DNA from: Phycisphaerae bacterium
Lineage (GTDB): Bacteria; Planctomycetota; Phycisphaerae; Phycisphaerales; SM1A02
Length of the DNA stretch: 64,000 nt
Direction of reading: 5' to 3'
Assembly: GCA_016795065.1 (NCBI GenBank)
Contig: JAEUIU010000038.1
Span: 1-64,000 of the forward strand
Shown here: positions 36,667 through 44,644 of the stretch, one piece after another
How the letters are laid out: every line of letters begins with the position of its first letter
Position numbering within the stretch: the stretch's first letter is position 1
Notes under the pieces: generated by a model
Database searches by the model: none
The model's input: the letters and a program-made list of their open reading frames with translations, nothing else
Told to the model about the DNA's origin: nothing
Position numbers and translations under genes: made by a program

Positions 36667-38330
36667 CCCGCACCGCCGCTCACCCGATCGGCAAGCTCCA
36701 GAATCGCGTCGTACTGCTCACGGTAGTAATTAGTCATGATGCCGCGGAGCACTTCCGCCGGCGCCGCGTCGGCAGGCCACAAGCCGGCCTCGCGCCATCC
36801 GCCGCCGATCCAGCCATCCTTGAGTTCCTTGAGGCGCCCGACGTCTCCCAGCGAGATGAGCGTCCCGTTCGGGCCCGGAACCTGCGGGAAGGAATCGAAG
36901 CGGGAGAGCATTTCCTTGAGGGCCGGATCCTGCACGTCATCCGCGGTCACGATCGGCGACGGTTCGCGATCGCCCGCAGCCGATTTCGGATACGCGGGGT
37001 GATGCAGGATGGCGTGCCATGCGGCGTGCATGCGCGATCGATTCTCGATGGCCATCGCCACGAACATCGCCGGCAGGAACGCGCGGTAATCGGGGTTGGC
37101 GTTCTTCACCGTCGTGGCCAGGTCATAGGGATTGACGCGGTCGACCAGGCGATCGAGATGGTCGTCGTACATCGACGGACGGATCGGCATGCGGCGCAAC
37201 TCGTGTCGCTCCGGCCCGAGCCCGTCCGTTGTGCCCGTTCGATGAGTCTTCGCCCGGAAGTTCCAGAGGGCCTGCCCTTCCGGTGAGAGCGTAAAGAGGA
37301 TGAATCGCTTGGCAAGTTCGGGGTTCGGCGCTCCACGCAACATCGCGACCGGGTCCGGGTCGATCACTGTCTCGCCAGCCGGATCGACATAGCCGACCCG
37401 CGGAAGGCGCGTCGTATGGTGAAGCTCGATCGGCTGATCGTCATCACCGGCGTCCTCGATCGCCTGCGATTGGTAGCGCCCGTAGAAATCGATGCAGATG
37501 CCGGCTGCAGCATCACCAAGGCTCACGTCGGTTGGAGCCCGAGGCGAGCTCGCCGAGAAGGTCCGGGCGTTGCCCGCCAGACGATGGAGGATCTGCCAGC
37601 CGCCATGCCAGCCGCGCCGCTGGAGAATCGCCTCGTAGGCCGTGGTGACCGACCCGCTCTGGGCCGGGTTCACAAGGGCGATCCATCCCTCAAATCGCGG
37701 GTCGCAGAGGTCAGACCAACGAGCCGGTTCGATCACACCACCGTGGATGTTGGTCATCCCGATGTCTTTCAGGAGATCGCGGTTGAAGACGATGCCGAAG
37801 CCGGAGAGCGCCGCCCCGAACCACATGCCCTTTTGGTCATAGAGGGGGTTGTCGCCGATCTGCTTGCGGCCGCCGTAGGTCGCCGCGATGACCTCGTCGC
37901 CAAGATCCACCGGCGCCAGGACGCTTGCCTTCCGCGGCGTTTCGCCGGGCGCCGCCGGGCCAGAGGAGAGCTCCTTCGACAACTGCCTGAATTCATATGA
38001 TCCGCCACCGAAGAGAAGGTCGCCCTGTCCGCCCGGGTCGAGACCCCGACGCAGCGCGGACACGCATGCGGCCTCGAGCATCTTGCGGATGTCGCTGGTG
38101 CCGCCGGGTGCCGACCAGACCACCTCGACCGACTCGCCGTAGGTTCGCTGGTGCCACGCCTCAAAGCCTCGCTTGAACTCCTCGCGAATCGTCTCGTGAT
38201 GCGGCGTGAAGATGACCAGGGTCTTCCCGTTGCGGTCGGAGGTGCCTGTCCCGTCGCCCGGAGCCAGCGCGATCGGCACGCCGATCAGCGTGGCCATGAC
38301 CAGGGCAAGGATGATTCGGGAGAGCGTCAT
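36663..38330 (-). CDS. Extracellular solute-binding protein of an ABC transporter (iron/ferric type)
   Basis: 555 aa with an N-terminal hydrophobic leader (LSRIILALVMATLIGVPIALA). The body is a type II periplasmic binding protein: LVIFTPHHETIREEFKRGFEAWHQRTYGESVEVVW, GGTSDIRKML, then PARWSDLCDPRFEGWIALVNPAQSGSVTTAYEAIL and GICIDFYGRYQS. This layout fits the ferric/putrescine-type group 1 binding proteins, but it is longer than usual by about 200 residues at the C-terminus. It overlaps pyk by 4 nt and follows pyrF by 34 bases. No permease or ATPase is next to it; a two-domain permease of the right type lies at 51512-53314. Confidence 0.88.
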   Translation of the reverse strand: MTLSRIILALVMATLIGVPIALAPGDGTGTSDRNGKTLVIFTPHHETIREEFKRGFEAWHQRTYGESVEVVWSAPGGTSDIRKMLEAACVSALRRGLDPGGQGDLLFGGGSYEFRQLSKELSSGPAAPGETPRKASVLAPVDLGDEVIAATYGGRKQIGDNPLYDQKGMWFGAALSGFGIVFNRDLLKDIGMTNIHGGVIEPARWSDLCDPRFEGWIALVNPAQSGSVTTAYEAILQRRGWHGGWQILHRLAGNARTFSASSPRAPTDVSLGDAAAGICIDFYGRYQSQAIEDAGDDDQPIELHHTTRLPRVGYVDPAGETVIDPDPVAMLRGAPNPELAKRFILFTLSPEGQALWNFRAKTHRTGTTDGLGPERHELRRMPIRPSMYDDHLDRLVDRVNPYDLATTVKNANPDYRAFLPAMFVAMAIENRSRMHAAWHAILHHPAYPKSAAGDREPSPIVTADDVQDPALKEMLSRFDSFPQVPGPNGTLISLGDVGRLKELKDGWIGGGWREAGLWPADAAPAEVLRGIMTNYYREQYDAILELADRVSGGAG

Positions 38331-38364
38331 CGGTCGGGGTGAGCGGGTCGTTATGGACGAACTG

Positions 38365-39288
38365 TTAGGAGAGCCCCAGCCCGGCCCGGATCTCGCCGCG
38401 GAAAGCGGCGGCGGCCCGTTCGATCGGCGTGCGCCAATCGCCGGCAGTGTCGCTTGCTTGCGGGTAGATCACCGAGCGGCTCGCGGTGACGATCGCCCCT
38501 CGACCGTCCGGACGGAAGCAAGGCAACACGTCGTCGACGCCGCCGCCCTGAGCGCCGTATCCGGGGACCAGGAAGATCTGCTGTGGCATGCGAACCCGCA
38601 GGGCTGCAGCATCCTGGCGCTTCGTCGCCCCGACCACTGCCCCGAGCGAACTGAAGCCTCGCGAACCGATCTGGCCTGCGGACGTCGCCCCGGTTGATCC
38701 ACCGATCGTGGCCACCAGATCGGCCACCGCCTCGGCGATGGTCCGCCCATCGACGAGCCGAAGCGACTGCAGCGCGTCGCCGGAAGGATTGCTGGTACGC
38801 ACCAGCGCGAATGCACCCATCGACGCATTGCCGTTGGCTCGAAGGAAAGGCGTGATGCCGTCCGCGCCCAGATAGGGACTCACCGTCGTCCAGTCGGCCT
38901 GATGCAAGGCGCTCGCCGCCGCATAGTGTTCGGCGCTGATCCCGATGTCGCCTCGCTTGGCGTCGAGAATCACCTCGAGTCCTGCTTCCTTCGCGGCCAG
39001 TGCGACGCGATGCAGGACCCCGACGCCATCGACTCCGAGTCGCTCGTAGCAGGCAGACTGGAGCTTCACGCAGGCGACGTGGGATCTGATCGCCTCGATG
39101 ACGCCGAGGGAGAACCGTTCGATCGCCTCCGCTGCGGAAAGCGAACGGAGCTCCGCCGGCAGCCGTTCCGCCACGGGGTCAAGCCCGACGCACACCGGCG
39201 CGCCAACGCGATCGAACGCATCGAGGAGTCGGTCCGCTGGATGGCCCGCAAGCGTGGCGGCGGGACGGACAGGCGCGGCGGCGGTCAT
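38365..39288 (-). CDS. pyrF: Orotidine 5'-phosphate decarboxylase (type 2)
   Basis: 307 aa, the longer subfamily 2. Decarboxylates OMP to UMP, the last step of pyrimidine synthesis. Seen: VCVGLDP near 33-38, VKLQSACYERLG, and catalytic ILDAKRGDIG with Asp109, Lys111 and Asp114; then WTTVSPYLGADGITPFL and the phosphate loop IFLVPGYGAQGG. ATG 39288 is chosen because the conserved start follows closely; the frame is open much further but has no similarity there. The TAA stop is followed by C. It starts the minus-strand set and diverges from the DUF971 gene, 128 bases away. Confidence 0.95.
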   Translation of the reverse strand: MTAAAPVRPAATLAGHPADRLLDAFDRVGAPVCVGLDPVAERLPAELRSLSAAEAIERFSLGVIEAIRSHVACVKLQSACYERLGVDGVGVLHRVALAAKEAGLEVILDAKRGDIGISAEHYAAASALHQADWTTVSPYLGADGITPFLRANGNASMGAFALVRTSNPSGDALQSLRLVDGRTIAEAVADLVATIGGSTGATSAGQIGSRGFSSLGAVVGATKRQDAAALRVRMPQQIFLVPGYGAQGGGVDDVLPCFRPDGRGAIVTASRSVIYPQASDTAGDWRTPIERAAAAFRGEIRAGLGLS

Positions 39289-39416
39289 CGGGATCCTCCG
39301 GGGGTCACCGCTCCGCGACCGATGCGAGCCCGACCGATTCGGTCGCCCACCGGCGCGGGAGCCGGGACATCGTATACGGAGGCGACGACACCATCGGTTG
39401 GCCGTACGATTCCGGC

Positions 39417-39752
39417 GTGGATTCCGACGACCAGCCACGCCATTTGGATCTCGATCGCGCGAAAGGGCTGACGGTTGAGTGGAGCGACGGCCAACGCGAC
39501 TTCTTCCCCATCGCGCTCCTGCGTCGACTCTCGCCTTCGGCCGACGCCAAGGCACTGCGCGAACAGATGGCATCCAACCCGCTGACGGTCCTCCCCCGCG
39601 GGACGACCGACGCGCCGCTGACGGCGCTGGGCGCCGAACTGGTCGGGCGATACGCGATCCGTATCCGGTTCTCCGATGGCCACGACACCGGCATCTACTC
39701 GTGGCGCTATCTGCGCGAGATCGCCCCCCGCACGCGGAGTTCGCCATCGTGA
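39417..39752 (+). CDS. DUF971 (GBBH-like N-domain) protein
   Basis: 111 aa from a GTG start. It has LTVEWSDGQRDFFPIALLRRLSP and the typical ending FSDGHDTGIYSWRYLREI, which mark the DUF971/gamma-butyrobetaine-hydroxylase N-terminal fold. In other bacteria such proteins occur near iron-sulfur and cofactor genes, but their biochemical role is unclear. It overlaps the thioesterase by 4 nt (GTGA) and starts the plus-strand operon. Confidence 0.9.
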   Translation: MDSDDQPRHLDLDRAKGLTVEWSDGQRDFFPIALLRRLSPSADAKALREQMASNPLTVLPRGTTDAPLTALGAELVGRYAIRIRFSDGHDTGIYSWRYLREIAPRTRSSPS

Positions 39753-40276
39753 GCGACGTCACCCCGTTGCCGACGCTCTCGCCCACCGATCGCGTTGCGC
39801 TCGCCGCGCAGGAGTTCGCCCATCCGCGTCCCTTCGTCGCCGAACTGATCGTCGACGCAACCCATCTGAGCAGGCTCGTCCCGCATGCCAACAACGTCGA
39901 GTACCTGCGCTGGGTCGATCGCATCGCCGAGCTTCATGCCGACGCCTTGGGACACACCCGCGCCGCGCTCCTCACCAAGGGCCACTGCTTCTTCGTCGCG
40001 CGTCACGAGCTTGATTACCTCGCGGAATGTTGGGAGGGCGAGCGGCTCCTTCTCGCAACGTGGGTACGTTCGATGAAGCGAACAACCTCGTGGCGCGAGA
40101 CCGTCATCCTGCGCCCCGAACCGGAAGCGGGCGAGAGCACGGTCATCGCCCGCGGTCGGACACTTTGGGCCTTCGTTGATCTCGCCACCCGTCGTCCGGC
40201 CCGCATTCCACAGGCAATTGCCACGTCGTTCGATCCGCTCGCCGACGACGAGCCCTCTTCCGTGGGCATGCCATGA
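39749..40276 (+). CDS. Hotdog-fold acyl-CoA thioesterase
   Basis: 175 aa; GTG at 39749 overlaps the DUF971 stop. The thioesterase signature LSRLVPHANNVEYLRWVDRIAELHADALG matches the 4-hydroxybenzoyl-CoA/YbgC type, where a catalytic acidic residue sits in a HxDxxxHV-NNxxY-like loop; here the Asn-Asn-x-x-Tyr part is kept. Then GHCFFVARHELDYLAECWEGERLLLATWV, typical of strands 2-4. It hydrolyses a fatty acyl or aryl-CoA; the exact substrate is unknown. It overlaps the glycosyltransferase by 4 nt. Confidence 0.88.
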   Translation: MSDVTPLPTLSPTDRVALAAQEFAHPRPFVAELIVDATHLSRLVPHANNVEYLRWVDRIAELHADALGHTRAALLTKGHCFFVARHELDYLAECWEGERLLLATWVRSMKRTTSWRETVILRPEPEAGESTVIARGRTLWAFVDLATRRPARIPQAIATSFDPLADDEPSSVGMP

Positions 40277-41463
40277 CCAGCATCGGCTCGCCCATTCCGC
40301 CCGAGGCACGTCTCCTTCCGACCCACGTCGCGATCGTGGTCTCACCGGAGCGTTTCCGCCAGGAGGCGGCGCTCACCGCGCGCCTCGCGGTCGGACTCGT
40401 TGCCGAGGGCATCTCCGTCACGCTCATCGAACCGCTGCCGGAGCAGGCACCGGATGCAACCCAACCGCGCCGCGCCCGGCTCGAGCGCCGCTTCGAACTT
40501 CCCTACCGCTTGCGCTACGAGTCGCGCGTCCCGTTCTGGCGCCGCCGTGATCGTCTTTCCAAGCTCGCCGGCGCGTTTGATCGCTCCGTACCCGACATCG
40601 TGTGGGCGGCCGGCGCGGACGGATGGGATCTTGCGACCGATCTTGCCGACGCGCTCGATCGCCCGGCGGCGCTGGACTTTCGCCGCGACGTCGATCTCAA
40701 GCTGGCTCAGCGCGCGATCCGCAGCGAACGGGTCGTTGCCGTCGTCGCGCCGTGCGAAGCGTTAGCCCGCGCGGCTCGCTCGGTCGTTCCCGACCAGTTC
40801 GTGCGTGTCGTCCCGTTAGGCGTGCGTATCGACGACACCTTTCAGCCTCGTATCGGTTCGACGCGGGTGATCGCGATCCTCGGCGAGGGACGCGATGATC
40901 GGGCGTTTTCCGCCGCGCTGAGGGCCGCCCGCGCCGCCCTCGAGCGGCACCCCGACCTCATGTGCATCGTCGAGTTTCCCGCCAACGACTCGGCGGCCGT
41001 ATGGCGATTCGCCCGGGCTTTGGGCCTCCTGGATCGCATCACCGCCGTCGACGGCTCGACGGATGCGGGCTTGGCAATGACGGCGGTGAAGGCCTGTGAT
41101 GTCCTCCTCCTGCCCGAACCGCGCGGCGGACCACGGGCCGAATCGCTGGTCGCCCTGGCTCGAGGGGTGCCGGTGATTGCTGCGGTCGACCCGATGGCCG
41201 ATGCTCTCGTGGACGGGGAAACAGCCGTTCTTTTGCCTGCCGGCGACCAGCATTCGAAGCTCTGGTCCGAGGCCCTTCTGGCCGCCTTGGAGCATCCTGA
41301 TCAGGCCCGAGCTCTTGCCGCTCGCGGTCGGTCGCTGGTCCTGAGCCGCCATCGTTCAACGGTGGCAGCAGCGGCGTGCGTTTCGTGCGTCCTTGACCTG
41401 TTGCGCGGCGGTCCCCTTCGTTTCGTTCTGCCGACGGAAACGCTTCCGATCCAACCTACCTAA
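40273..41463 (+). CDS. GT4-type glycosyltransferase
   Basis: 396 aa with no signal peptide; ATG overlaps the thioesterase stop (ATGA). The N-domain has HVAIVVSPERFRQEAALTARLAVGLVAEGISVTLIEP. The C-domain has RVVPLGVRID, ILGEGRDDRAFSAALRAARAALERHPDLMCIVEF and the nucleotide-sugar site ACDVLLLPEPRGGPRAESLVALARGVPVIAAVDPMADALVDGETAVLLP, matching the GT4 E-x7-E region (here PRAES...). Donor and acceptor are unknown; an envelope glycan or glycolipid is likely. Two TTA codons (40762, 40816) are both in GTTAG context. The stop is TAA followed by C. Confidence 0.88.
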   Translation: MTSIGSPIPPEARLLPTHVAIVVSPERFRQEAALTARLAVGLVAEGISVTLIEPLPEQAPDATQPRRARLERRFELPYRLRYESRVPFWRRRDRLSKLAGAFDRSVPDIVWAAGADGWDLATDLADALDRPAALDFRRDVDLKLAQRAIRSERVVAVVAPCEALARAARSVVPDQFVRVVPLGVRIDDTFQPRIGSTRVIAILGEGRDDRAFSAALRAARAALERHPDLMCIVEFPANDSAAVWRFARALGLLDRITAVDGSTDAGLAMTAVKACDVLLLPEPRGGPRAESLVALARGVPVIAAVDPMADALVDGETAVLLPAGDQHSKLWSEALLAALEHPDQARALAARGRSLVLSRHRSTVAAAACVSCVLDLLRGGPLRFVLPTETLPIQPT

Positions 41464-41760
41464 CAGCATGAACTTGTGGCACAAAGTCGGGCCCGTCGTG
41501 GCCTCGCCGATCGTGAACGATTTGTCAAGCGGGCATGGAGCGAACTACCCAGCTTGTCGTTTCTTGTGGAAAACTGGCGGGTTTCCGTGAGTTGTGCCGA
41601 CAACTATCCCGCCAACGCTCGGAGCGGACCGCCGTGAGCGGCCCCCCGACATCCGAGCGAAGGCCGGTCCTCTCCTGTCTCCAGCCGTCCGATTCGATCG
41701 AGACGAGCTAACAGACGGTCCGAGCCACGGACTGATCCAACAGCATCTTTCTCCCCTCCG

Positions 41761-41796
41761 CCCCGTTGATTCCCTCCATGAGTCAACGGGGTTTTT
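41761..41796 (+). terminator. Intrinsic terminator
   Basis: A perfect 9-bp stem CCCCGTTGA (41761-41769) with TCAACGGGG (41783-41791), 13-nt loop, followed by TTTTT. It ends transcripts of the DUF971-thioesterase-glycosyltransferase operon or of an RNA encoded in 41464-41760. Confidence 0.88.
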
Positions 41797-42009
41797 CGTC
41801 GGCCGGCCTTCCAAGTCCGCTCGCGTTCGGCTTGGGTCGCATGAAGATCGCTTGACCCCGCCGGATCGAAGGCGGAAGATAACGGACGCGGGTCTTGTGA
41901 CCCCTCATCTCATCCGCGTCCATTCCCGTTTCGCGGGAGCCTGCGATCAGACGTCGATCGCTTGGGCAACGCCGCCTAGGCATGCCGCCTCGGGCACATC
42001 ACCTTGGAG

Positions 42010-42027
42010 CCCTCGTCGTTGCGAGGG
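42010..42027 (+). promoter_or_regulatory. Hairpin over the ribosome binding site of the small lipoprotein gene
   Basis: CCCTCG (42010-42015) pairs with CGAGGG (42022-42027) around a 6-nt loop. GAGGG is the likely Shine-Dalgarno, 7 nt before the ATG at 42035, so folding would hide it. Confidence 0.5.
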
Positions 42028-42034
42028 ATTGACC

Positions 42035-42265
42035 ATGAAGACTACGTCGAAGCTCATGATCGGACTTGCAGCCGCCACTACGTGCCTTGTCTTGGCCGCC
42101 TGCGATAGCGGCAACGTGCCCGGCAAGAAGGACGTGCAAGTGAAGCCGCCGTCCTCAGCCCCGGTTCCGGCCCCCGGCGACAAGTTCAAGAACTCGTTCG
42201 GTCAGAACAACAACAACGCTGGCAGCCCGCCGCCGGCGCCGGCCGAAGGCGACAAGAAGGAGTAA
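42035..42265 (+). CDS. Small lipoprotein (76 aa)
   Basis: A signal peptide with lipobox LVLAAC (Cys23) is followed by a short Pro/Ser/Asn-rich chain ending APAEGDKKE. No folded domain is visible, so a lipid-anchored spacer or small envelope protein is likely. The ATG at 42035 is set by GAGGG 7 nt upstream, which lies in a hairpin. Its own terminator follows at 42358. The frame is open further left but without signal features. Confidence 0.75.
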   Translation: MKTTSKLMIGLAAATTCLVLAACDSGNVPGKKDVQVKPPSSAPVPAPGDKFKNSFGQNNNNAGSPPPAPAEGDKKE

Positions 42266-42357
42266 GTCGAGCCTCGCTCGGCTCGCTCGGGTCACCTGGC
42301 AGGTGATGACGTCTGGGTCTTGGCCCGACGCGTCCCGCTTGCGAACGAGACCTCAAG

Positions 42358-42386
42358 CGCCCGCACCCAGGTGCGGGCGTTTTTTT
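42358..42386 (+). terminator. Intrinsic terminator after the small lipoprotein gene
   Basis: A perfect 9-bp stem CGCCCGCAC/GTGCGGGCG with loop CCAG, directly followed by seven T. Confidence 0.93.
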
Positions 42387-42450
42387 CGCGCTCGTGGCCT
42401 CTTGGAGACAATCGGCGGATGCGCAGGGGCCAACTGGCCATTCGTGCCGC

Positions 42451-42678
42451 ATGAAGCACTCTCGCTCGCTCGGCGCGTTCTGCGCCGCCGTCTTGATCGC
42501 GTTCGTCCCCACCGGCTGCAAGCCCACGGTCAGCTCGAATCAGGTTCGCCCGACTGGCGGTGCGCCCGCCGAACCCGCTGGAAAGAACTTCCGGAACCTC
42601 GATGGCGACAACTCCACCGCGACCCCTGGAGCCCCGAAGCCCGAGGACCCGGCCAAGACCGGGGCCTTGCCCAGATGA
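42451..42678 (+). CDS. Small lipoprotein (75 aa)
   Basis: A second short lipoprotein, 65 bases after a strong terminator and so with its own promoter. MKHSRSLGAFCAAVLIAFVPTGC ends in lipobox VPTGC (Cys23). The mature chain is Pro/Gly/Ala/Asn-rich and short (KNFRNLDGDNSTATPGAPKP), like that of the preceding gene, so the two may be distant paralogues. Start chosen at ATG 42451 to put the signal at the N-terminus. Confidence 0.7.
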   Translation: MKHSRSLGAFCAAVLIAFVPTGCKPTVSSNQVRPTGGAPAEPAGKNFRNLDGDNSTATPGAPKPEDPAKTGALPR

Positions 42679-43009
42679 GCCACGGCCAGAAGAAAACCGC
42701 CGATCGGACTACGTCCAGATCGGCGGCGGGTGGATGGCTTGTTGGGTGGACCGGCGCCTCGTTGGTCATCGATTGGGTCGATGCCGCGAAGGCCATGTCC
42801 ACACTCCTCTATCCGCAAGAATCCCGTGCGAGTCGCGTCGTTTCGTCGCGCTCGGTGAGAATGCCCGCCGGTCGTTCGACTCGTTCCAACGGCGCGGTCT
42901 CGGCGCTGACGGGATTTCCCCAAAGCGACCGCGCGTTCCCCGCCAATGCGGACCCCAAGCGGCTTATCGCCGCCTGTCCTGTCGTTTCAGACCGGCCCAA
43001 GAACCTTCG
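42679..43009. other. Convergent intergenic region
   Basis: About 330 bases between the small lipoprotein and the convergent aminotransferase gene. No gene or clear terminator seen on either strand. Confidence 0.5.
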
Positions 43010-44185
43010 TTACGCCGGCTGCATGAGCCCGCGGAGGATCTCCAAGCCCTTCTTCAGCTTGTCCTCGTGCGTTGCATACGAGAGCCGGAAGTGGGTGTCT
43101 CGCCGACTGAAGACCTTGCCGGGAATGACCAGCACGCTCTGTTCGATCGACCGTTCCACAAATTCGGTTGCCGTCAGGCCTAACCGCTCGGGGACCTTCA
43201 CGAAGCAGTAGAAGGCTCCCCCCGGCTGCGGAACCTCGGCCACGCCGCGGAAGGCATCGAGCACCATGTCGCGTCGACCGCGATATCGCTCCACTTCGCC
43301 GCTCATGTCGATGTCAAAGGCCGGCACCACCCCCCACTGGGCCATCGACGGGGCGCAGACGAAGGTGTACTGCTGAAGCCGAGCCATGGCCTGAATCAGC
43401 TCGTTCGGCCCGGCGGCGTATCCGAGCCGCCAACCGGTGCAGCCGTAACTCTTGCCAAAGCCCCGGATCAGCAACAGGTCTTGCGAGTACCGGGCTGGAG
43501 TGGGAAAACGCCCGTCTTCCTTGGCGTCGGCGAAGACAAACTCGTCGTAGATCTCGTCGGAGATCAGAAGGACGCCCTTGGCCCGGCAGAGGTCGACCAG
43601 GTCCGACAACTCCTGCTCCCGCAACACCACGCCGCATGGGTTGCTCGGGCTGTTCACCAACACGGCCTTGGTGCGCGGCGTGATCAGCCGTTCCACCCGT
43701 TCAGCCGTCATCCGGAAGTCGGGGTAGGTGTCACAAGGCACGATCGTCCCCCCCGTCAGCGTCCCCAATTGGGGATACATCACGAAGTAGGGGTCAGGAA
43801 CGATGGCCTCATCGCCCGCATCGAGAAGGCAGAGAAACGCCAGCAGGAGTCCACCGCTGGTTCCGCTGGTAACGATCGCCCCGCGCTCAGCATTGGGTCC
43901 TTCCCATTGCACCTCGCTTCGAAGTCGATTCCAGATCGCTTCAAGAAGCTGCGGGATCCCTTGGGTCACGGTATAGCCGTTGCGGTTCTCGCGGATCGCG
44001 TCGATCGCCGCCTGCTTCATCGCTTCAGGGACGGGAAAGTCCGGCTGACCGATGGAGAGGTTGATCGGATCCTTGAGTTTCGCCGCAAGGTCAAAGACCT
44101 TCCGGATACCCGATGCGTCGATCGACTTCGCTCGTCGGCTGATGAGGCGATCGACCGGTAGCGAACTCGCGGTGACGTTGGGCAT
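43010..44185 (-). CDS. Class I/II pyridoxal-phosphate aminotransferase (aspartate aminotransferase type)
   Basis: 391 aa from ATG 44185. Fold type I: INLSIGQPDFPVPEAM, TVTQGIPQLLEAI, VTSGTSGG, NSPSNPCG (Asn182), LISDEIYDEF (Asp210), and PLP lysine Lys245 in RGFGKSYGCTGWRLGY; the carboxylate-binding Arg is in FRLSYATHEDKL. The pattern fits the I-gamma aspartate/prephenate aminotransferase group, so a role in Asp, Phe or Tyr synthesis is likely but the substrate is not certain. It follows the small basic protein gene by 4 bases. The TTA codon at 43181-43183 is in GTTAG context. The stop is TAA followed by C. Confidence 0.93.
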   Translation of the reverse strand: MPNVTASSLPVDRLISRRAKSIDASGIRKVFDLAAKLKDPINLSIGQPDFPVPEAMKQAAIDAIRENRNGYTVTQGIPQLLEAIWNRLRSEVQWEGPNAERGAIVTSGTSGGLLLAFLCLLDAGDEAIVPDPYFVMYPQLGTLTGGTIVPCDTYPDFRMTAERVERLITPRTKAVLVNSPSNPCGVVLREQELSDLVDLCRAKGVLLISDEIYDEFVFADAKEDGRFPTPARYSQDLLLIRGFGKSYGCTGWRLGYAAGPNELIQAMARLQQYTFVCAPSMAQWGVVPAFDIDMSGEVERYRGRRDMVLDAFRGVAEVPQPGGAFYCFVKVPERLGLTATEFVERSIEQSVLVIPGKVFSRRDTHFRLSYATHEDKLKKGLEILRGLMQPA

Positions 44186-44189
44186 GGAA

Positions 44190-44516
44190 CTACTTCTTCT
44201 TGGCGCCACCAGCCGGAGCGGCGGCCTTGGCGGCAGGAGCAGCGGCCTTCGCGCCGGCAGCGGGCTTCGCGCCAGCAGCGGGCTTCGCGCCACCGGCGGC
44301 GGGAGTCGCCGCAGCATCGCCTTCAGCCTTGGTCTTGGCGGCCTTCTTGGCGGTGGCGTTGATGTTGCGCACCTTGACCACGCCGAGGGGGCTGTTCTTG
44401 ACGGTGTCGAACTTCTCTTGCGACGAAAGCTTGGTGATGCGCTCGGCGCGAGTGAGAACGTTGCGGTGCTGGCTCAGGGCGCCGGACTTGGTCTTGAGGC
44501 TGCTGTGAATGGTCAT
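44190..44516 (-). CDS. Planctomycete-type small basic protein with Ala/Lys/Pro tail
   Basis: 108 aa. The first 50 residues, with MTIHSSLKTKSGALSQHRNV, LTRAERITKL and SPLGVVKVRNI, match the short basic protein family found in planctomycetes, verrucomicrobia and chlamydiae, suspected to be ribosome- or RNA-associated. The remaining 58 residues are a repetitive tail of PAAGAK-type units ending GGAKKK, unusual for this otherwise about 50-60-residue family. The gene lies just 4 bases upstream of the aminotransferase gene and probably shares its mRNA. Confidence 0.85.
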   Translation of the reverse strand: MTIHSSLKTKSGALSQHRNVLTRAERITKLSSQEKFDTVKNSPLGVVKVRNINATAKKAAKTKAEGDAAATPAAGGAKPAAGAKPAAGAKAAAPAAKAAAPAGGAKKK

Positions 44517-44644
44517 GGCGTGCTCGTCTGGTACTCGTCTTCGTGAAGTCGGTGGTCGGGTCGTCGTCCTGGCCCAAATCTCAATCTGAATCAGAACCGT
44601 TGCTCAATCTCGGCGGAGACAGCGATCTTGTCGGGCGTCACCGT

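Larger units (their letters stand above)
41464..42034. other. Intergenic region with an internal intrinsic terminator
   Basis: About 570 bases. A strong terminator (separate entry) lies 300 bases after the glycosyltransferase stop. The 300 bases in between show no recognised gene and could be a long 3' UTR or a small RNA; TGTGGAAAA at 41565-41573 is a reverse DnaA-box-like site. Right of the terminator, 41797-42034 must hold the promoter of the small lipoprotein gene. Confidence 0.5.

Noticed and set aside
36734-38342. Plus-strand frames opposite the solute-binding protein
   Set aside because: No motifs or starts; explained by high GC and the real gene on the other strand.
39289-39924. Long N-terminal extension of pyrF on the minus strand
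   Set aside because: The extra part is antisense to the DUF971 gene, is Arg/Ser-rich shadow sequence, and type 2 PyrF starts near 39288.
13956-41573. DnaA-box-like sites at 13956-13964, 26813-26821 and 41565-41573 as a replication origin
   Set aside because: They are solitary and thousands of bases apart, with no AT-rich region and no dnaA, dnaN, parAB or gidA gene nearby.
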